A stretch of 64,000 nt of DNA, from the NCBI RefSeq assembly GCF_023702715.1, contig NZ_CP098480.1, positions 1,922,001-1,986,000 of the forward strand, in the 5' to 3' direction. The notes below the pieces were generated by a model. That model had not been told where the DNA came from. It saw only the letters and a list, made by a program, of their open reading frames with translations, and did not search any database. Position numbers and translations under genes: made by a program. This document shows positions 17,303 to 26,302 of this stretch, one piece after another. Within the stretch, counting starts at the first letter, position 1. Each line of letters starts with the position of its first letter. Origin of the DNA: Acinetobacter sp. C32I. Its GTDB lineage: Bacteria > Pseudomonadota > Gammaproteobacteria > Pseudomonadales > Moraxellaceae.

Positions 17303-17314
17303 GTTTTCATTTCC

Positions 17315-17341
17315 TCCCGATTAAACAGGATTTGATCGGGA
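17315..17341 (+). terminator. Weak hairpin after the transporter gene
   Basis: TCCCGAT pairs with ATCGGGA across a 13-base loop, 13 bases after the BCCT stop. There is no T run, so it may only attenuate or protect the mRNA between transporter and porin. Confidence 0.3.
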
Positions 17342-17442
17342 TAGCTTTCTTGGTACTCAGAATACCAATTTAAAACACTCGATTTCTCGAGGGAATACAT
17401 CTTGCTGCTGGAAGGCAGATCAAAATAATTTAAGGACAAAAT

Positions 17443-18684
17443 ATGCAAAATTTTTTAAATAACTCATCCTTGATGAGACGTACTGTATCGACTCAAATAT
17501 TTCAATCACAGACCATTTCAGCCATTATTTTGTTCAATGTAGGCATGCTTTTCAGTGCTGTAAGTTCTGCAAATGACACAATAGATACCAAGCAAGCCTC
17601 CCAAAATCGTGTAGACCTTGGCGGAGCTGTTCGTATGCGCTTGGATTACGATCCCGACCGAGATATCCGTAAGTTAAGTTTTGATACAGCAATTGTGAAT
17701 CTCGATTTTTATTATGACCAACTCTCAGGTCACATCGAGCATCGTGTTTTGGGTGGTGCGTATCCTTATGATTATACCGATCATATTGGTGATGTTAACT
17801 TCACTAAAAAAGCCTATCTTGAGTATGCAGTAAATCCCCAGCAATCAATTCAAGTCGGTTTAAATCAAGTTCCAATTGGTTTTCAGCCCTATTACACCAG
17901 TACAGTCATCGAGTCGATGGCTTATATCGCAGGAATTGAAGACTTATATCGCTTAGGTGCAAAATATAATTATAAAAAAGACAATCATGAAATCTATGCA
18001 GCTTACTATGCCGCCAATCCGTGGAAAGGCAAAGGAACAAGCCAAGGGGCATATTATTCTAATCAGCTTATTCCTGCTGATGAAAATCTCGAGAATGGCA
18101 CGCACTATAAAGAGCAAGATGCCGTTGCCTTACAATATAACTATACTCAAAACAATGACAGCTGGTCAGCAAACTATGGAATCTCTGCATACTATGCTCA
18201 GTTAAAGTCAAAACTAAAAGAGGATAAAGAAGGTCATCGTGGCGTCTACGCACTGCATTATGGGCTAAATAAAGATCGTTTAGGGCTTAAATTTATCAGT
18301 ATATTCAATCAGATTGATACTCCCTATGATCAGACAACTTTCGGCTCTTATGATGGAACTTTTAATATCGCCAATAAAGGCATGCTCTACAGCTTAGATC
18401 TCAACTATAAGATTCCAGAATTTAATGTAAAGGATATCAATGATTTCAATGTGTATCTGCATTACAGCCGATACGATAAAACAAAAAAAGCATTTTTAGA
18501 TTCAGAGCAGCTCGTACTAGGTTCCGCATTTACCTACAAGAAGAATGTTTATATTGCTGCGGAATGGTTATTTGGAAAAAATAATCCGTATATCGGTGGT
18601 AGTAGTTATGGACAAAGTCTTGCTGCAGGAGGAAGCAATCAATGGGAAAATCAAGTCAACGTTAATATTGGTTATTATTTTTAA
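17443..18684 (+). CDS. Outer-membrane porin-like beta-barrel protein
   Basis: A 413-residue exported protein: an N-terminal signal region with a hydrophobic core (TISAIILFNVGMLFSAVSSA) followed by alternating aromatic/polar strands with many YY pairs, ending NIGYYF with the terminal Phe typical of BAM substrates. It lies 140 bp after the BCCT gene in the same direction and is followed by a strong terminator, so it probably belongs to the same uptake module and lets the substrate cross the outer membrane. No specific porin family could be assigned. Confidence 0.78.
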   Translation: MQNFLNNSSLMRRTVSTQIFQSQTISAIILFNVGMLFSAVSSANDTIDTKQASQNRVDLGGAVRMRLDYDPDRDIRKLSFDTAIVNLDFYYDQLSGHIEHRVLGGAYPYDYTDHIGDVNFTKKAYLEYAVNPQQSIQVGLNQVPIGFQPYYTSTVIESMAYIAGIEDLYRLGAKYNYKKDNHEIYAAYYAANPWKGKGTSQGAYYSNQLIPADENLENGTHYKEQDAVALQYNYTQNNDSWSANYGISAYYAQLKSKLKEDKEGHRGVYALHYGLNKDRLGLKFISIFNQIDTPYDQTTFGSYDGTFNIANKGMLYSLDLNYKIPEFNVKDINDFNVYLHYSRYDKTKKAFLDSEQLVLGSAFTYKKNVYIAAEWLFGKNNPYIGGSSYGQSLAAGGSNQWENQVNVNIGYYF

Positions 18685-18745
18685 GCTCTAGCTAGTTAAA
18701 ATAAATTATATTTTATTTGAATTTAATATACTTAAATTTCGGTAT

Positions 18746-18781
18746 AAAAAAGCCCCGAAACTTTCATTTCAGGGCTTTTTC
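18746..18781. terminator. Rho-independent terminator after the porin
   Basis: AAAAAGCCC and GGGCTTTTT flank an imperfect stem (about 7-base loop) with runs of A and T on both sides, so it can work in both directions. It closes the lyase/transporter/porin block and lies just outside the island's left attachment site. It may be the terminator that served ssrA before island integration. Confidence 0.75.
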
Positions 18782-18784
18782 GAA

Positions 18785-18812
18785 TTTTGGTGGAGATGGC
18801 GTCAGTTGAACC
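18785..18812. mobile_element. Left attachment site of the ssrA island
   Basis: TTTTGGTGGAGATGGCG is identical to the ssrA 3' end region at 48437-48453, and the match continues after two changed bases with AGTTGAACC. This is a displaced copy of the tmRNA acceptor/T-arm end, expected at the far end of an element that integrates into ssrA. It is in the same orientation as the copy at 48437. Confidence 0.75.
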
Positions 18813-18835
18813 AAATCTATAACACTATGTTTTGT

Positions 18836-18990
18836 TTAAATTTTATTTTTATAAAACTCAAATTTACCCGATCTTGACCCATTATCCCCACGCTGATTAT
18901 TGCTCTGATCTTGTCTTATCCCCATATAATTCCTCAACAGGATCAATTCCATCTTTTTTAAAACTGAATTGATTTTTAAAGGTATTATTT
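18836..18990 (-). pseudogene. Decayed gene tail at the left element end (copy 1)
   Basis: The minus strand encodes a C-terminus ending GKFEFYKNKI, with the upstream part (DGIDPVEELYGDKTRSEQ) in another frame. Copies 2 and 3 end GKFELHENKK and GKFDFYKNKN, each with the stop 34-35 bases from ATGGCG of an attachment-like core. It is a remnant of a gene that once ended at this edge of the mobile element. Function unknown. Confidence 0.5.
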
Positions 18991-19058
18991 GTGACTAGAA
19001 TGCAAAGTTAAGCCAATAATTCATACCCATAGAACGATTGGCTTAAAAATTTCAACTT

Positions 19059-20321
19059 CTAGACTATGTTATTAAGACGCTGTTTTAATAAAGGAAATTC
19101 ATTCAAAGCATTCCCTCTATTAACTTTATCAAGCTCATCAGAGTTAAATGTATCTTTTAACTGCGGGGCTGGATCGCCCGGTATAACAAATATTTGTGAA
19201 GAAAAAGGCCAATCCGTAGCAAACATAATATGTTCTACACTGGTTACTTCCCTGACAGACTTCATCGCAGAAGGTGCTGGAGACAACGCTGTATCATAGT
19301 ACAGACGAGAATAAGCAAGATTACCATCGTCTAGCAGTGAAATACCAAAGTTTTGTGCAATCGCAGGATAATAACGTAATAGAGTTGTACGATAAGCTAA
19401 GAATGGAACAGCTCCTCCTGCATGCGCTAATAACCATCTTATGCGTGGATATTTTAGTAGAACATTCTTATACATCATGTTTACAACTGCGCGGGTCGTA
19501 TCAAAAGGAAATTCAAATAAAAAATGTGGCAAATCAAGATCTGGAGTACTCATCGGTGTAACAGGATGAATAAACACCATAGTACCTAACTCATTTAATG
19601 TTTCCATTAATGGATCTAATTTTGGATCACCGAGATAAGTACCGAAATAATTGCTAAATAGCCCAATACCATCCATTTTCAAAGTGTTAATTGCTCTTTT
19701 AGCTTCATCACAAGCATTTTGTAAATCTTGTGTACTCAAATCACCTAAAGGTAAAACAGCAAATCCGCCGAACCTACCTCTACGATCCGAATTCTGCGAA
19801 TAGATTAGTTCCTGAGAGGTATAATCATTAATTTTTTGTGCGAGCGCTACACGTTTATTTAATTCAGGAATATAAAAAACACCTGGTTCTGAGATTGATA
19901 AAACTTGGGTTTGAATACTGTATTTATTCATAAATTTAACGGCTAGCTCTGGTGACCATTCTGGCAAATCCACTCCTCCTGCCTGAGTGATACCATAGCT
20001 CGCTAAAGATTCACGATAGAAATCAGGGATATGATGACAATGAACATCTATCCTAAAATTACCTCCCTGAAAATTATCAATGAGATTGCCAATAAGGTTT
20101 TTTTCCGTTTCTTGGCTAGATGATGGACCAAAGGCGGTTGAAGTCGTTAAGGAAGTATTACTTCCGGATAACAATGTTTCACTTTCAAAAACTTTTCGGC
20201 CTAAGACCGAAGCACCAGCAGCAGTGGCCACACCAGCTAAAGCAAATGTCTTTAATAAATTTCTACGGCTGACATCTATCTCATCTGTAATATCTACATT
20301 CTGAAATTTGTTCTGTTCCAT
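19059..20321 (-). CDS. Tat-exported amidohydrolase (ACMSD-like, PF04909)
   Basis: About 420 residues. A twin-arginine signal (SRRNLLK followed by a hydrophobic stretch with AGVATAAGASVLG) lies at residues 20-50. The rest is an amidohydrolase-2 barrel: metal ligands in IDVHCHHIP, HP near the middle, LLAHAGG and ATDWPF. Relatives include decarboxylases (ACMSD, resorcylate and 5-carboxyvanillate decarboxylases) and hydrolases. A close cytosolic relative lies at 32925. Start taken at ATG 20321, which leaves a normal n-region; the frame opens earlier at 20375. Divergent from tatABC, with a TTTAACA-N4-TGTTCAA operator upstream. Folded periplasmic, metal-loaded enzyme expected. Confidence 0.86.
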   Translation of the reverse strand: MEQNKFQNVDITDEIDVSRRNLLKTFALAGVATAAGASVLGRKVFESETLLSGSNTSLTTSTAFGPSSSQETEKNLIGNLIDNFQGGNFRIDVHCHHIPDFYRESLASYGITQAGGVDLPEWSPELAVKFMNKYSIQTQVLSISEPGVFYIPELNKRVALAQKINDYTSQELIYSQNSDRRGRFGGFAVLPLGDLSTQDLQNACDEAKRAINTLKMDGIGLFSNYFGTYLGDPKLDPLMETLNELGTMVFIHPVTPMSTPDLDLPHFLFEFPFDTTRAVVNMMYKNVLLKYPRIRWLLAHAGGAVPFLAYRTTLLRYYPAIAQNFGISLLDDGNLAYSRLYYDTALSPAPSAMKSVREVTSVEHIMFATDWPFSSQIFVIPGDPAPQLKDTFNSDELDKVNRGNALNEFPLLKQRLNNIV

Positions 20322-20354
20322 ATTTTTTTTAACCCTAAGTGTAAGAAACGACAA

Positions 20355-20392
20355 TTTAACACATGTGTTCAACAATAATCACACTTGATCAA
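20355..20392. promoter_or_regulatory. Tandem operator before the Tat amidohydrolase
   Basis: TTTAACA-CATG-TGTTCAA at 20355-20372 and, 20 bp on, ATAATCA-CACT-TGATCAA at 20375-20392. The same two-box layout recurs at 30743 and 32813. It lies 34 bp and more upstream of the amidohydrolase start and between it and tatA. Confidence 0.6.
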
Positions 20393-20463
20393 TTGCGCCA
20401 TTTCTATATAAATCAAATTCTTATAATTTTTAAACAAAAAAATTTTATACAAATACTGTATTT

Positions 20464-20481
20464 TTGAACACTAATGTAAAA
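20464..20481. promoter_or_regulatory. Half-conserved operator before tatA
   Basis: TTGAACA-CTAA-TGTAAAA: perfect left half, 5 of 7 bases in the right half, 37 bp upstream of the tatA start. Confidence 0.4.
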
Positions 20482-20517
20482 TTATTTGAAATTTATGTTC
20501 TTAAATTGGAGAAAACA

Positions 20518-20715
20518 ATGGGATTGTCGATATGGCATATTCTGCTCATGATGATTGTGATTATTTTGGTCTTTGGTACTTCTAAATTAAAAAATTTAGG
20601 GAAAGATCTTGGCGGTGCTATTAAAGATTTTAGATCTTCGGTAAACGAAGAAAGCGGTACTACTTCTAGCAATCAAAAAATTACTGATCAAGATCAGGAA
20701 AATAATAAAGTTTAA
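20518..20715 (+). CDS. tatA: Tat translocase subunit TatA
   Basis: A 65-residue TatA/E-type protein: a short N-terminus, one membrane helix ([16 protein letters not shown]), the FGTSKL hinge, an amphipathic helix ([15 protein letters not shown]) and an acidic, Gln-rich tail. It forms the pore-building ring of the twin-arginine system. ATG 20518 is preceded by GGAGAAAA; an upstream in-frame ATG at 20464 has no ribosome site. First gene of tatABC, divergent from a Tat-dependent amidohydrolase on the same island. Base composition is much richer in AT than the backbone genes. Confidence 0.92.
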   Translation: MGLSIWHILLMMIVIILVFGTSKLKNLGKDLGGAIKDFRSSVNEESGTTSSNQKITDQDQENNKV

Positions 20716-20720
20716 AAGTT

Positions 20721-21080
20721 ATGTTAGATATAGGTTTTAGCGAATTAATATTATTTTCAATTGTCTCTATTATTTTTATAGGTCCCGAGCGACTTCCTAC
20801 TGTAGCGCGTACAGTGGGTAAATATTATCTCATGCTCAAAAATATGATTCTAGAATTACAAGGTATCATAAATGAGGATCTGAAAGTGAATAAATTTCAA
20901 CAAGAACTCAATGAGGAAATTAAAAAACTAAAAAGCACTGAAACTGAACTTAGAAATTATATAAAAGAAATAAAAAATGAAATTTCAGAATTGACTAAAC
21001 AAGAGTCAAAAGAAAAAACTAACCCAAGTCATTTATCCGTTGATCAACCTACTACAAAGGGTGAAGACAATCATGAATGA
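20721..21080 (+). CDS. tatB: Tat translocase subunit TatB
   Basis: A 119-residue protein starting MLDIGFSELILFSIVSIIFIG then PERLP, the classical TatB signature, then an amphipathic helix, a charged coiled-coil-like stretch (KKLKSTETELRNYIKEIK) and a polar tail. TatB with TatC forms the receptor for twin-arginine signals. It lies 5 bases after tatA and overlaps tatC by 8 bases, so the three are one transcript. Shorter than many proteobacterial TatB proteins. Confidence 0.92.
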   Translation: MLDIGFSELILFSIVSIIFIGPERLPTVARTVGKYYLMLKNMILELQGIINEDLKVNKFQQELNEEIKKLKSTETELRNYIKEIKNEISELTKQESKEKTNPSHLSVDQPTTKGEDNHE

Positions 21081-21816
21081 TAGGGAATACATTACTAGCT
21101 CTCTTGCGAAAAACCTTTATGAAATAAGAAAATTAACAATAAAAATAGTAATAATGATATTACTCGCTTTTATTAGCTTATTACCTTTTGCTAAAAATAC
21201 TTATCAACTACTATCTGCTCCTTTACAGATGCAACTTCCACCTAATTCTACGATGATTGCTACAGACATAGCCTCAAATTTTATGTCACCTTTTAAATTA
21301 AATTTTTATCTCACACTTATGTTGATTATGCCTTTTTCATTATTAGAGGTATGGAAATTCATTGCTCCGGCATTATATAAAAATGAAAAACAACTAATTT
21401 CAAAATTATTAATATTAAGTTTTATATTATTCTATTGTGGTATAGCCTTCTCCTATCAGCTAATATTGCCTTCAATTTTACATTTTTTTATTTATATTGC
21501 GCCTGATAATATACTACCGATGACAGATATAAATAGTTATTTAAGTTTCTGCTTAAAACTTTTTTTGGTTTTTGGCTTAGCTTTTGAGATCCCTGTATTA
21601 GTTATTGTATTAGTCCTTACTGGAATGGTACCAATTGAAAATTTAAAGAGTAACCGAAGATATATCATTGTAGGCTGTTTTGGTATAGCTATGTTTGTAA
21701 CTCCACCCGATGCTTTAAGAATGGCTTTATTAGCCATACCTATGTATATCCTTTTTGAACTAGGTCTTTTTCTTTGCAATTTTTTAAAAGCACATGAAAA
21801 ACAATATATTAGTTAA
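21073..21816 (+). CDS. tatC: Tat translocase subunit TatC
   Basis: About 247 residues with six hydrophobic segments. Landmarks: a cytosolic N-terminus LAKNLYEIRKL (cf. HLxELRxR), the first loop KFIAPALYKNEK with the signal-binding Glu, LVFGLAFEIPV, and RRYIIVGCFGIAMFVTPPDALRMALLAIPM. ATG 21073 overlaps tatB. As the twin-arginine receptor it completes a three-gene set. Because it is on a mobile island beside a Tat substrate it is likely accessory to the housekeeping system, but whether another tat locus exists cannot be seen here. Confidence 0.92.
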   Translation: MNDREYITSSLAKNLYEIRKLTIKIVIMILLAFISLLPFAKNTYQLLSAPLQMQLPPNSTMIATDIASNFMSPFKLNFYLTLMLIMPFSLLEVWKFIAPALYKNEKQLISKLLILSFILFYCGIAFSYQLILPSILHFFIYIAPDNILPMTDINSYLSFCLKLFLVFGLAFEIPVLVIVLVLTGMVPIENLKSNRRYIIVGCFGIAMFVTPPDALRMALLAIPMYILFELGLFLCNFLKAHEKQYIS

Positions 21817-21836
21817 AAAATAGAGATCTATTTAGA

Positions 21837-21870
21837 TAAAAAGCCTGAAATTTTAATTCAGGCTTTTTTA
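21837..21870 (+). terminator. Rho-independent terminator after tatC
   Basis: AAAAGCCTGAA and TTCAGGCTTTTTT flank a short A/T loop, 20 bases past the tatC stop. The A run on the other side lets it serve the converging TetR gene too. Confidence 0.8.
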
Positions 21871-21879
21871 GATATTCTT

Positions 21880-22494
21880 TTATAGCTCTAATAAAGGCGG
21901 TAATTCCCTTCTTGCAATCTCATAGGCTTCATCACGATCTACGCCCATTGCGTATAGCAATAACTCAGCAATTTCAGTACCCGCATCTCTCCAAGTTTTA
22001 TGTCCTTCTAATACGAGAAAAATAGATGTTAAAACTGAACCTGCGATCAAAGACATAATGGAAAGTAGTTGATCCTCACGGAATGTATATCGCTTACTGT
22101 CTAAACCAGCCATTACATCTGGCAATGGTGAATCACTACTTGACCATAAGGCCATTAGTGATTTTGAACTGAAAGCAAAACGGCATATAAATCGTCCCCA
22201 ATCGGACTCTTCATGCGCTCTACGAACATACATACGAATGCCCGTAGCAAGACGGATAGCCGAATCTGATTCATTTCCTAGTGTTTTAATAACACGCGCA
22301 TTCATTTCTTCAGCGAGTTGAGATGCAATGTCTTCAAACAATGTATCAGGATCTAGTTGATTATTATAAATAGTGCCACGAGCTACACCAGAAGCTGAAG
22401 CGAGCTCACTTATACTAATATTCGTAGAGCCTTTTTCAGCAAAAAGTTTTAATGCTGTTTTATGAATTCTTTGCTGTGATGAAGATAAACGCAC
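21880..22494 (-). CDS. TetR family regulator of the island catabolic block
   Basis: A 204-residue TetR protein with an N-terminal helix-turn-helix (ISELASASGVARGTIYNNQL) and an all-helical effector domain. The start appears to be GTG at 22494. It sits at the end of the meta-cleavage operon and next to tatC. Half-sites TTGAACA at 22507 and 22526 lie in its own upstream region, and full TTGAACA-N4-TGTTCAA palindromes occur at the other promoters of the block, so it is the leading candidate for the repressor of the whole block. This link is inferred from sites and proximity. Confidence 0.85.
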   Translation of the reverse strand: MRLSSSQQRIHKTALKLFAEKGSTNISISELASASGVARGTIYNNQLDPDTLFEDIASQLAEEMNARVIKTLGNESDSAIRLATGIRMYVRRAHEESDWGRFICRFAFSSKSLMALWSSSDSPLPDVMAGLDSKRYTFREDQLLSIMSLIAGSVLTSIFLVLEGHKTWRDAGTEIAELLLYAMGVDRDEAYEIARRELPPLLEL

Positions 22495-22559
22495 AATTTA
22501 AACCTTTTGAACAAGAATGCAGTATTTGAACAATTTTGACTATTATTATACAGATAATA

Positions 22560-23387
22560 CTATTCATCAAAGCTTTTTGTGAGTTTCTTACGTAACCAGC
22601 TCCAATTCTGCTTTTTATCAGTTGATCTATATTTTTTCAATTCTGAGATTTGATCTTCAATAGATTGTGCAACTTGCTCACGAATATGCCATATCCCTTG
22701 CTCATCATGTGGAATATCTAAAGTAGATATTCGCTCTCCAAAACTAAAGTAAAAGCGTTGTGGCTTGGGAATCGGTAAATATCCTACTCCCGTAGGAATA
22801 GGTGGCAAAATATCTCCACCTCTTAACTTATCATTCAGTTTGAATGTTTTAAGAAATTTCTGCGCAGTTGTATTCTGTTGAATATCATTAGCATCTATAA
22901 CAATATCAAAGCAGTCATCTGCTCCAACAGAAGCAAATGGAATAATATCGTAACCATGTTCTATTGCTAGACGGGCAAAGCCAGTACGTTTTTTCCAGAT
23001 CAGCTGATACTTTTCCCCTTTCCTACGCATAACTTCACGTGCACCACCAGGAAATACAATGATTGACTGTCCACTCTCCATCAGGGCATGACAGTTTCCT
23101 GGCGATCCTAAGACCATACCACCTTTTGTGAGTATGTCTTTCCATACTGGAATATGAAAATGCATACGATCCCCTAAAGATCGTAAATGAATACCATGTT
23201 GCTCCCGTATATGTTCAACAAACAATGGCACATCCAAAAGACCATACAAGGTATGATTTCCAACAAATAACGCAGGTTTTGCCATATTGAGTTGATCCGA
23301 GTTTAAAAAGACTGGATCAAAATACCAACGTTCTAAATCACGTCCCCATTTGCCATAGTTTTCTTTTGGGGGTACAAAGTTATCCAT
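22560..23387 (-). CDS. PlsC/DAGAT-like acyltransferase
   Basis: A 275-residue protein with a lysophospholipid/diacylglycerol acyltransferase core: GNHTLYGLLD near residue 45 (His-Asp catalytic motif in its longer-spaced form) and FPGGAREVMRRKGEKY near 115 (glycerophosphate-binding block), then GFARLAIEHGYDIIPFASVG. This resembles TMEM68/phytyl-ester-synthase-type enzymes more than PlsC. A strong GAGGAG precedes the ATG. It is the last gene of the meta-cleavage operon, a surprising place for an acyltransferase. It may esterify an alcohol or remodel lipids to cope with a hydrophobic substrate. Confidence 0.75.
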   Translation of the reverse strand: MDNFVPPKENYGKWGRDLERWYFDPVFLNSDQLNMAKPALFVGNHTLYGLLDVPLFVEHIREQHGIHLRSLGDRMHFHIPVWKDILTKGGMVLGSPGNCHALMESGQSIIVFPGGAREVMRRKGEKYQLIWKKRTGFARLAIEHGYDIIPFASVGADDCFDIVIDANDIQQNTTAQKFLKTFKLNDKLRGGDILPPIPTGVGYLPIPKPQRFYFSFGERISTLDIPHDEQGIWHIREQVAQSIEDQISELKKYRSTDKKQNWSWLRKKLTKSFDE

Positions 23388-23439
23388 TTTATTCTCCTCA
23401 TCAAATTAAGAAGACGTCCCTGTATTCTTAAAACTTGGT

Positions 23440-24288
23440 TTATTGTTTTGCCCAATTTAAGCTCTTTTCCCACAGCTCATTGGCTAAATTTATATTCTGA
23501 GCAGCATGTGAAGAAACTTTGACTTTACAATCTTCATAATAGAACCCTGTATCACCAGCAAGCTGCGGTTGGGTAGCACAATAAAGTGTTGTTTTTGCTC
23601 CCTCTTCAGGGCTAATCATAAAATGGCTAATTAACTTAACTAGCGGTTGTGGCAAACCTCGCCAGACATTAGTTGAAACCACACCAGGATGTATGGCATA
23701 GGCGGTGACGCCTGTACCATATAAGCGACGACCAAGTTCTTTCACGAAAAGAATATTTGCAAGTTTGGCCACTCCATACTCTTTCAAGCCACCAAAACTC
23801 TTGGTTGTTTTCAACACAGCATTGAAATCAATACCTTGAACATGTCGGTGTGCCTTACTCGAAACTACAACTACCCGTGCAGGTTTTGATTCAATTAATT
23901 TTTCAGTCAGTAATTGCGTTAAAAGAAAATGTCCAACATGGCAAACGCCGAATGTGAGTTCAAAGCCTGATTGAGTCATTCCCTTCTGGCCTGCCAAGCC
24001 AGCATTGGCAATGAGTAAATGCAAGGCTAAGTTTCTGGAAAGAAATTGTGCCGCACACTGACGTACAGAGTCTAAATCAGCTAGATCTAACTCTATAAAT
24101 TCCGCCTTTGCTCGCCCAAAACTAAGACTTTGGATTTCTTGAAGTACAGCTTGTGCTTTCTTTTGAGAGCGGCACGCTAAAAAGACATGATAGCCTTGTA
24201 GTGCTAATTCTCTTGCAGTGACTGCGCCTATACCTGAGTTTGCACCTGTAATTAAAGCGACTTTGCCATTTAATTTGAATTGGCTCAT
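23440..24288 (-). CDS. SDR, retinol-dehydrogenase-like
   Basis: A 282-residue SDR: TGANSGIGAVTARELA, IANAG, the catalytic Ser in VVVSSKAH and YGVAK. The layout is that of retinol/WW-domain oxidoreductase-type SDRs acting on hydrophobic alcohols. It is 4 bases from the aldolase stop and inside the meta-cleavage operon, so it probably handles a side-chain alcohol or ketone of the aromatic substrate, perhaps with the neighbouring acyltransferase. Confidence 0.83.
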   Translation of the reverse strand: MSQFKLNGKVALITGANSGIGAVTARELALQGYHVFLACRSQKKAQAVLQEIQSLSFGRAKAEFIELDLADLDSVRQCAAQFLSRNLALHLLIANAGLAGQKGMTQSGFELTFGVCHVGHFLLTQLLTEKLIESKPARVVVVSSKAHRHVQGIDFNAVLKTTKSFGGLKEYGVAKLANILFVKELGRRLYGTGVTAYAIHPGVVSTNVWRGLPQPLVKLISHFMISPEEGAKTTLYCATQPQLAGDTGFYYEDCKVKVSSHAAQNINLANELWEKSLNWAKQ

Positions 24289-24292
24289 GTGG

Positions 24293-25321
24293 TTATCCTG
24301 CCTGTTGCTGTTTTTTTAGAAGGTCTAAAGCGATATCGACAATCATATCTTCCTGTCCACCCACCATACGACGACGACCCAGTTCCACTAAAATATCAAC
24401 GGTATTTAGGTCATAACGTTTAGAAGCCATCTCGGCATGACGCAAGAAGCTTGAATATACCCCTGCATACCCTAATGCAAGTGTTTCACGATCTACACGT
24501 ACTGGGCGATCTTGCAATGGTCTCACTAATTCATCAGCAGCATTCATCAACGTAAATAAATCAGTACCATGATGCCAACCTAAACGTTCAGCAGCAGCAA
24601 TAAAAACTTCTAGTGGTGCATTGCCAGCACCTGCCCCCATACCTGCAAGGCTGGCATCAATACGGTCACAGCCTTCTTCAACAGCAACAATAGAGTTCGC
24701 AACACCTAAAGTTAAATTATGGTGCGCATGTATTCCTGTTTGTGTTTCAGGCTTTAGAACATCTTTCATCACTCTAAAGCGTGCACGAATATCATTCATG
24801 GACATTGCACCACCCGAATCCACGACATAGATACATTGCGCACCGTAAGATTCCATCAGTTTACCCTGTTGGGCTAAGGCTTCAGGCGTGGTCATATGGC
24901 TCATCATCAGGAAGCCCACGGTATCCATGCCCAATTCTCTCGCATATTCAATATGTTGTTTGGAAATATCTGCTTCTGTACAATGCGTAGCAACACGAAC
25001 AACACGGGCACCCGCGTTATACGCAGCTTTAAGATCGTGGATGGTACCAATACCAGGCAGCAATAAAGTCGCAATTTGGGAATGTGTAAGTACATCAGCA
25101 GCTGCTTCAATCCATTCCAAATCAGTATGTGCGCCAAAGCCATAGTTAAAGCTTGAACCTTGCAATCCATCACCGTGCGCAATTTCGATACTGTCTACTC
25201 TTGCTTCATCTAACGCTTTGGCAATTTCTTGCACATTTTGAATGGAGTACTGATGGCGGACTGCATGACTGCCATCACGTAAAGTCACATCGGAAATATA
25301 TAATTTTTTGATCTTATCCAT
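24293..25321 (-). CDS. mhpE: 4-hydroxy-2-oxovalerate aldolase
   Basis: A 342-residue DRE-TIM metallolyase: [15 protein letters not shown] at the N-terminus with the catalytic Arg-Asp, [15 protein letters not shown] with the metal His pair, and a C-terminal communication domain ([17 protein letters not shown]). It cleaves 4-hydroxy-2-oxo acids to pyruvate and an aldehyde, which is channelled to the dehydrogenase encoded just upstream. Full length for MhpE/DmpG/BphI. Homologues that use C6 substrates exist, so chain length is not settled. Confidence 0.93.
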   Translation of the reverse strand: MDKIKKLYISDVTLRDGSHAVRHQYSIQNVQEIAKALDEARVDSIEIAHGDGLQGSSFNYGFGAHTDLEWIEAAADVLTHSQIATLLLPGIGTIHDLKAAYNAGARVVRVATHCTEADISKQHIEYARELGMDTVGFLMMSHMTTPEALAQQGKLMESYGAQCIYVVDSGGAMSMNDIRARFRVMKDVLKPETQTGIHAHHNLTLGVANSIVAVEEGCDRIDASLAGMGAGAGNAPLEVFIAAAERLGWHHGTDLFTLMNAADELVRPLQDRPVRVDRETLALGYAGVYSSFLRHAEMASKRYDLNTVDILVELGRRRMVGGQEDMIVDIALDLLKKQQQAG

Positions 25322-25324
25322 CGC

Positions 25325-26293
25325 TTAGCCCTCATCCGATGCACGTTGTGATTGGAGTGATGCCGCCATTTTCTCGCCTGTTGCCAACGCTGCCGAAGTC
25401 ATAATATCCAGATTGCCAGCATAGGCAGGTAAATAATGTGCTGCACCTTCAACTTCTAAAAACACACTGGTTTTTAGACCAGAAAATTTCCCTAATCCGG
25501 CAATATTGAGTGGGGCAGATTCAGGAATCACCTCAAACTGGACTTTTTGTTTTAAGCGATAGCCAGCAACATATTTTTGAACCTCAGCAACCATCTGCTC
25601 AATTGAGGCTTCAACCACAGCCTGATCTGCAGCTTCAGACAGCACATACACCGTATCACGCATCAATAATGGCGGTTCGGCTGGATTGAGGACAATAATC
25701 GCCTTGCCTTTTGTTGCACCACCGACTGTTTCCAATGCCTTTGATGTGGTTTCTGTAAATTCATCAATATTGGCGCGAGTTCCTGGACCTGCAGATTTAC
25801 TGGAAATAGACGCCACAATTTCAGCATAATGAACTTTAGCAATTTTCGAGACTGCAGCAACCATTGGAATAGTCGCTTGTCCACCACAAGTCACCATGTT
25901 TACATTGAGCTGGTCAATGTGTTGTTCCAGATTCACCACAGGAACGCAATAAGGACCAATTGCCGCAGGGGTTAAATCCACCATACGAATATTCGGCTTA
26001 TGTTGTCTTAATAAGGCATCATTTTTGATATGTGCTCCAGCAGAGGTTGCATCAAAAACAATATCGATCTGCTTAAATTCAGGTAGTTGAATAAGCCCTT
26101 GAACACCTTCAGACGTAGTTGCAACCCCCATTCTTTTGGCACGAGCCAAACCATCCGATTCTGGATCAATACCAACCATAGCAGTGATTTCAAGATGTTC
26201 ACCATAACGTAACATCTTGATCATGAGATCACTGCCAATATTGCCACTACCAATAATTGCAGCCTTGATTTTATTTTTTGATTGATTATTCAT
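25325..26293 (-). CDS. mhpF: Acetaldehyde dehydrogenase (acylating)
   Basis: About 322 residues: [17 protein letters not shown] (NAD fold), the catalytic Cys in [14 protein letters not shown] and [11 protein letters not shown]. It oxidises the aldehyde released by the aldolase to an acyl-CoA while held in a complex with it. ATG 26293 is used; a GTG three codons upstream directly abuts the previous stop. It lies 3 bases before the aldolase gene, the usual paired order. Confidence 0.93.
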   Translation of the reverse strand: MNNQSKNKIKAAIIGSGNIGSDLMIKMLRYGEHLEITAMVGIDPESDGLARAKRMGVATTSEGVQGLIQLPEFKQIDIVFDATSAGAHIKNDALLRQHKPNIRMVDLTPAAIGPYCVPVVNLEQHIDQLNVNMVTCGGQATIPMVAAVSKIAKVHYAEIVASISSKSAGPGTRANIDEFTETTSKALETVGGATKGKAIIVLNPAEPPLLMRDTVYVLSEAADQAVVEASIEQMVAEVQKYVAGYRLKQKVQFEVIPESAPLNIAGLGKFSGLKTSVFLEVEGAAHYLPAYAGNLDIMTSAALATGEKMAASLQSQRASDEG

Positions 26294-26302
26294 GTTCCCC
26301 AC

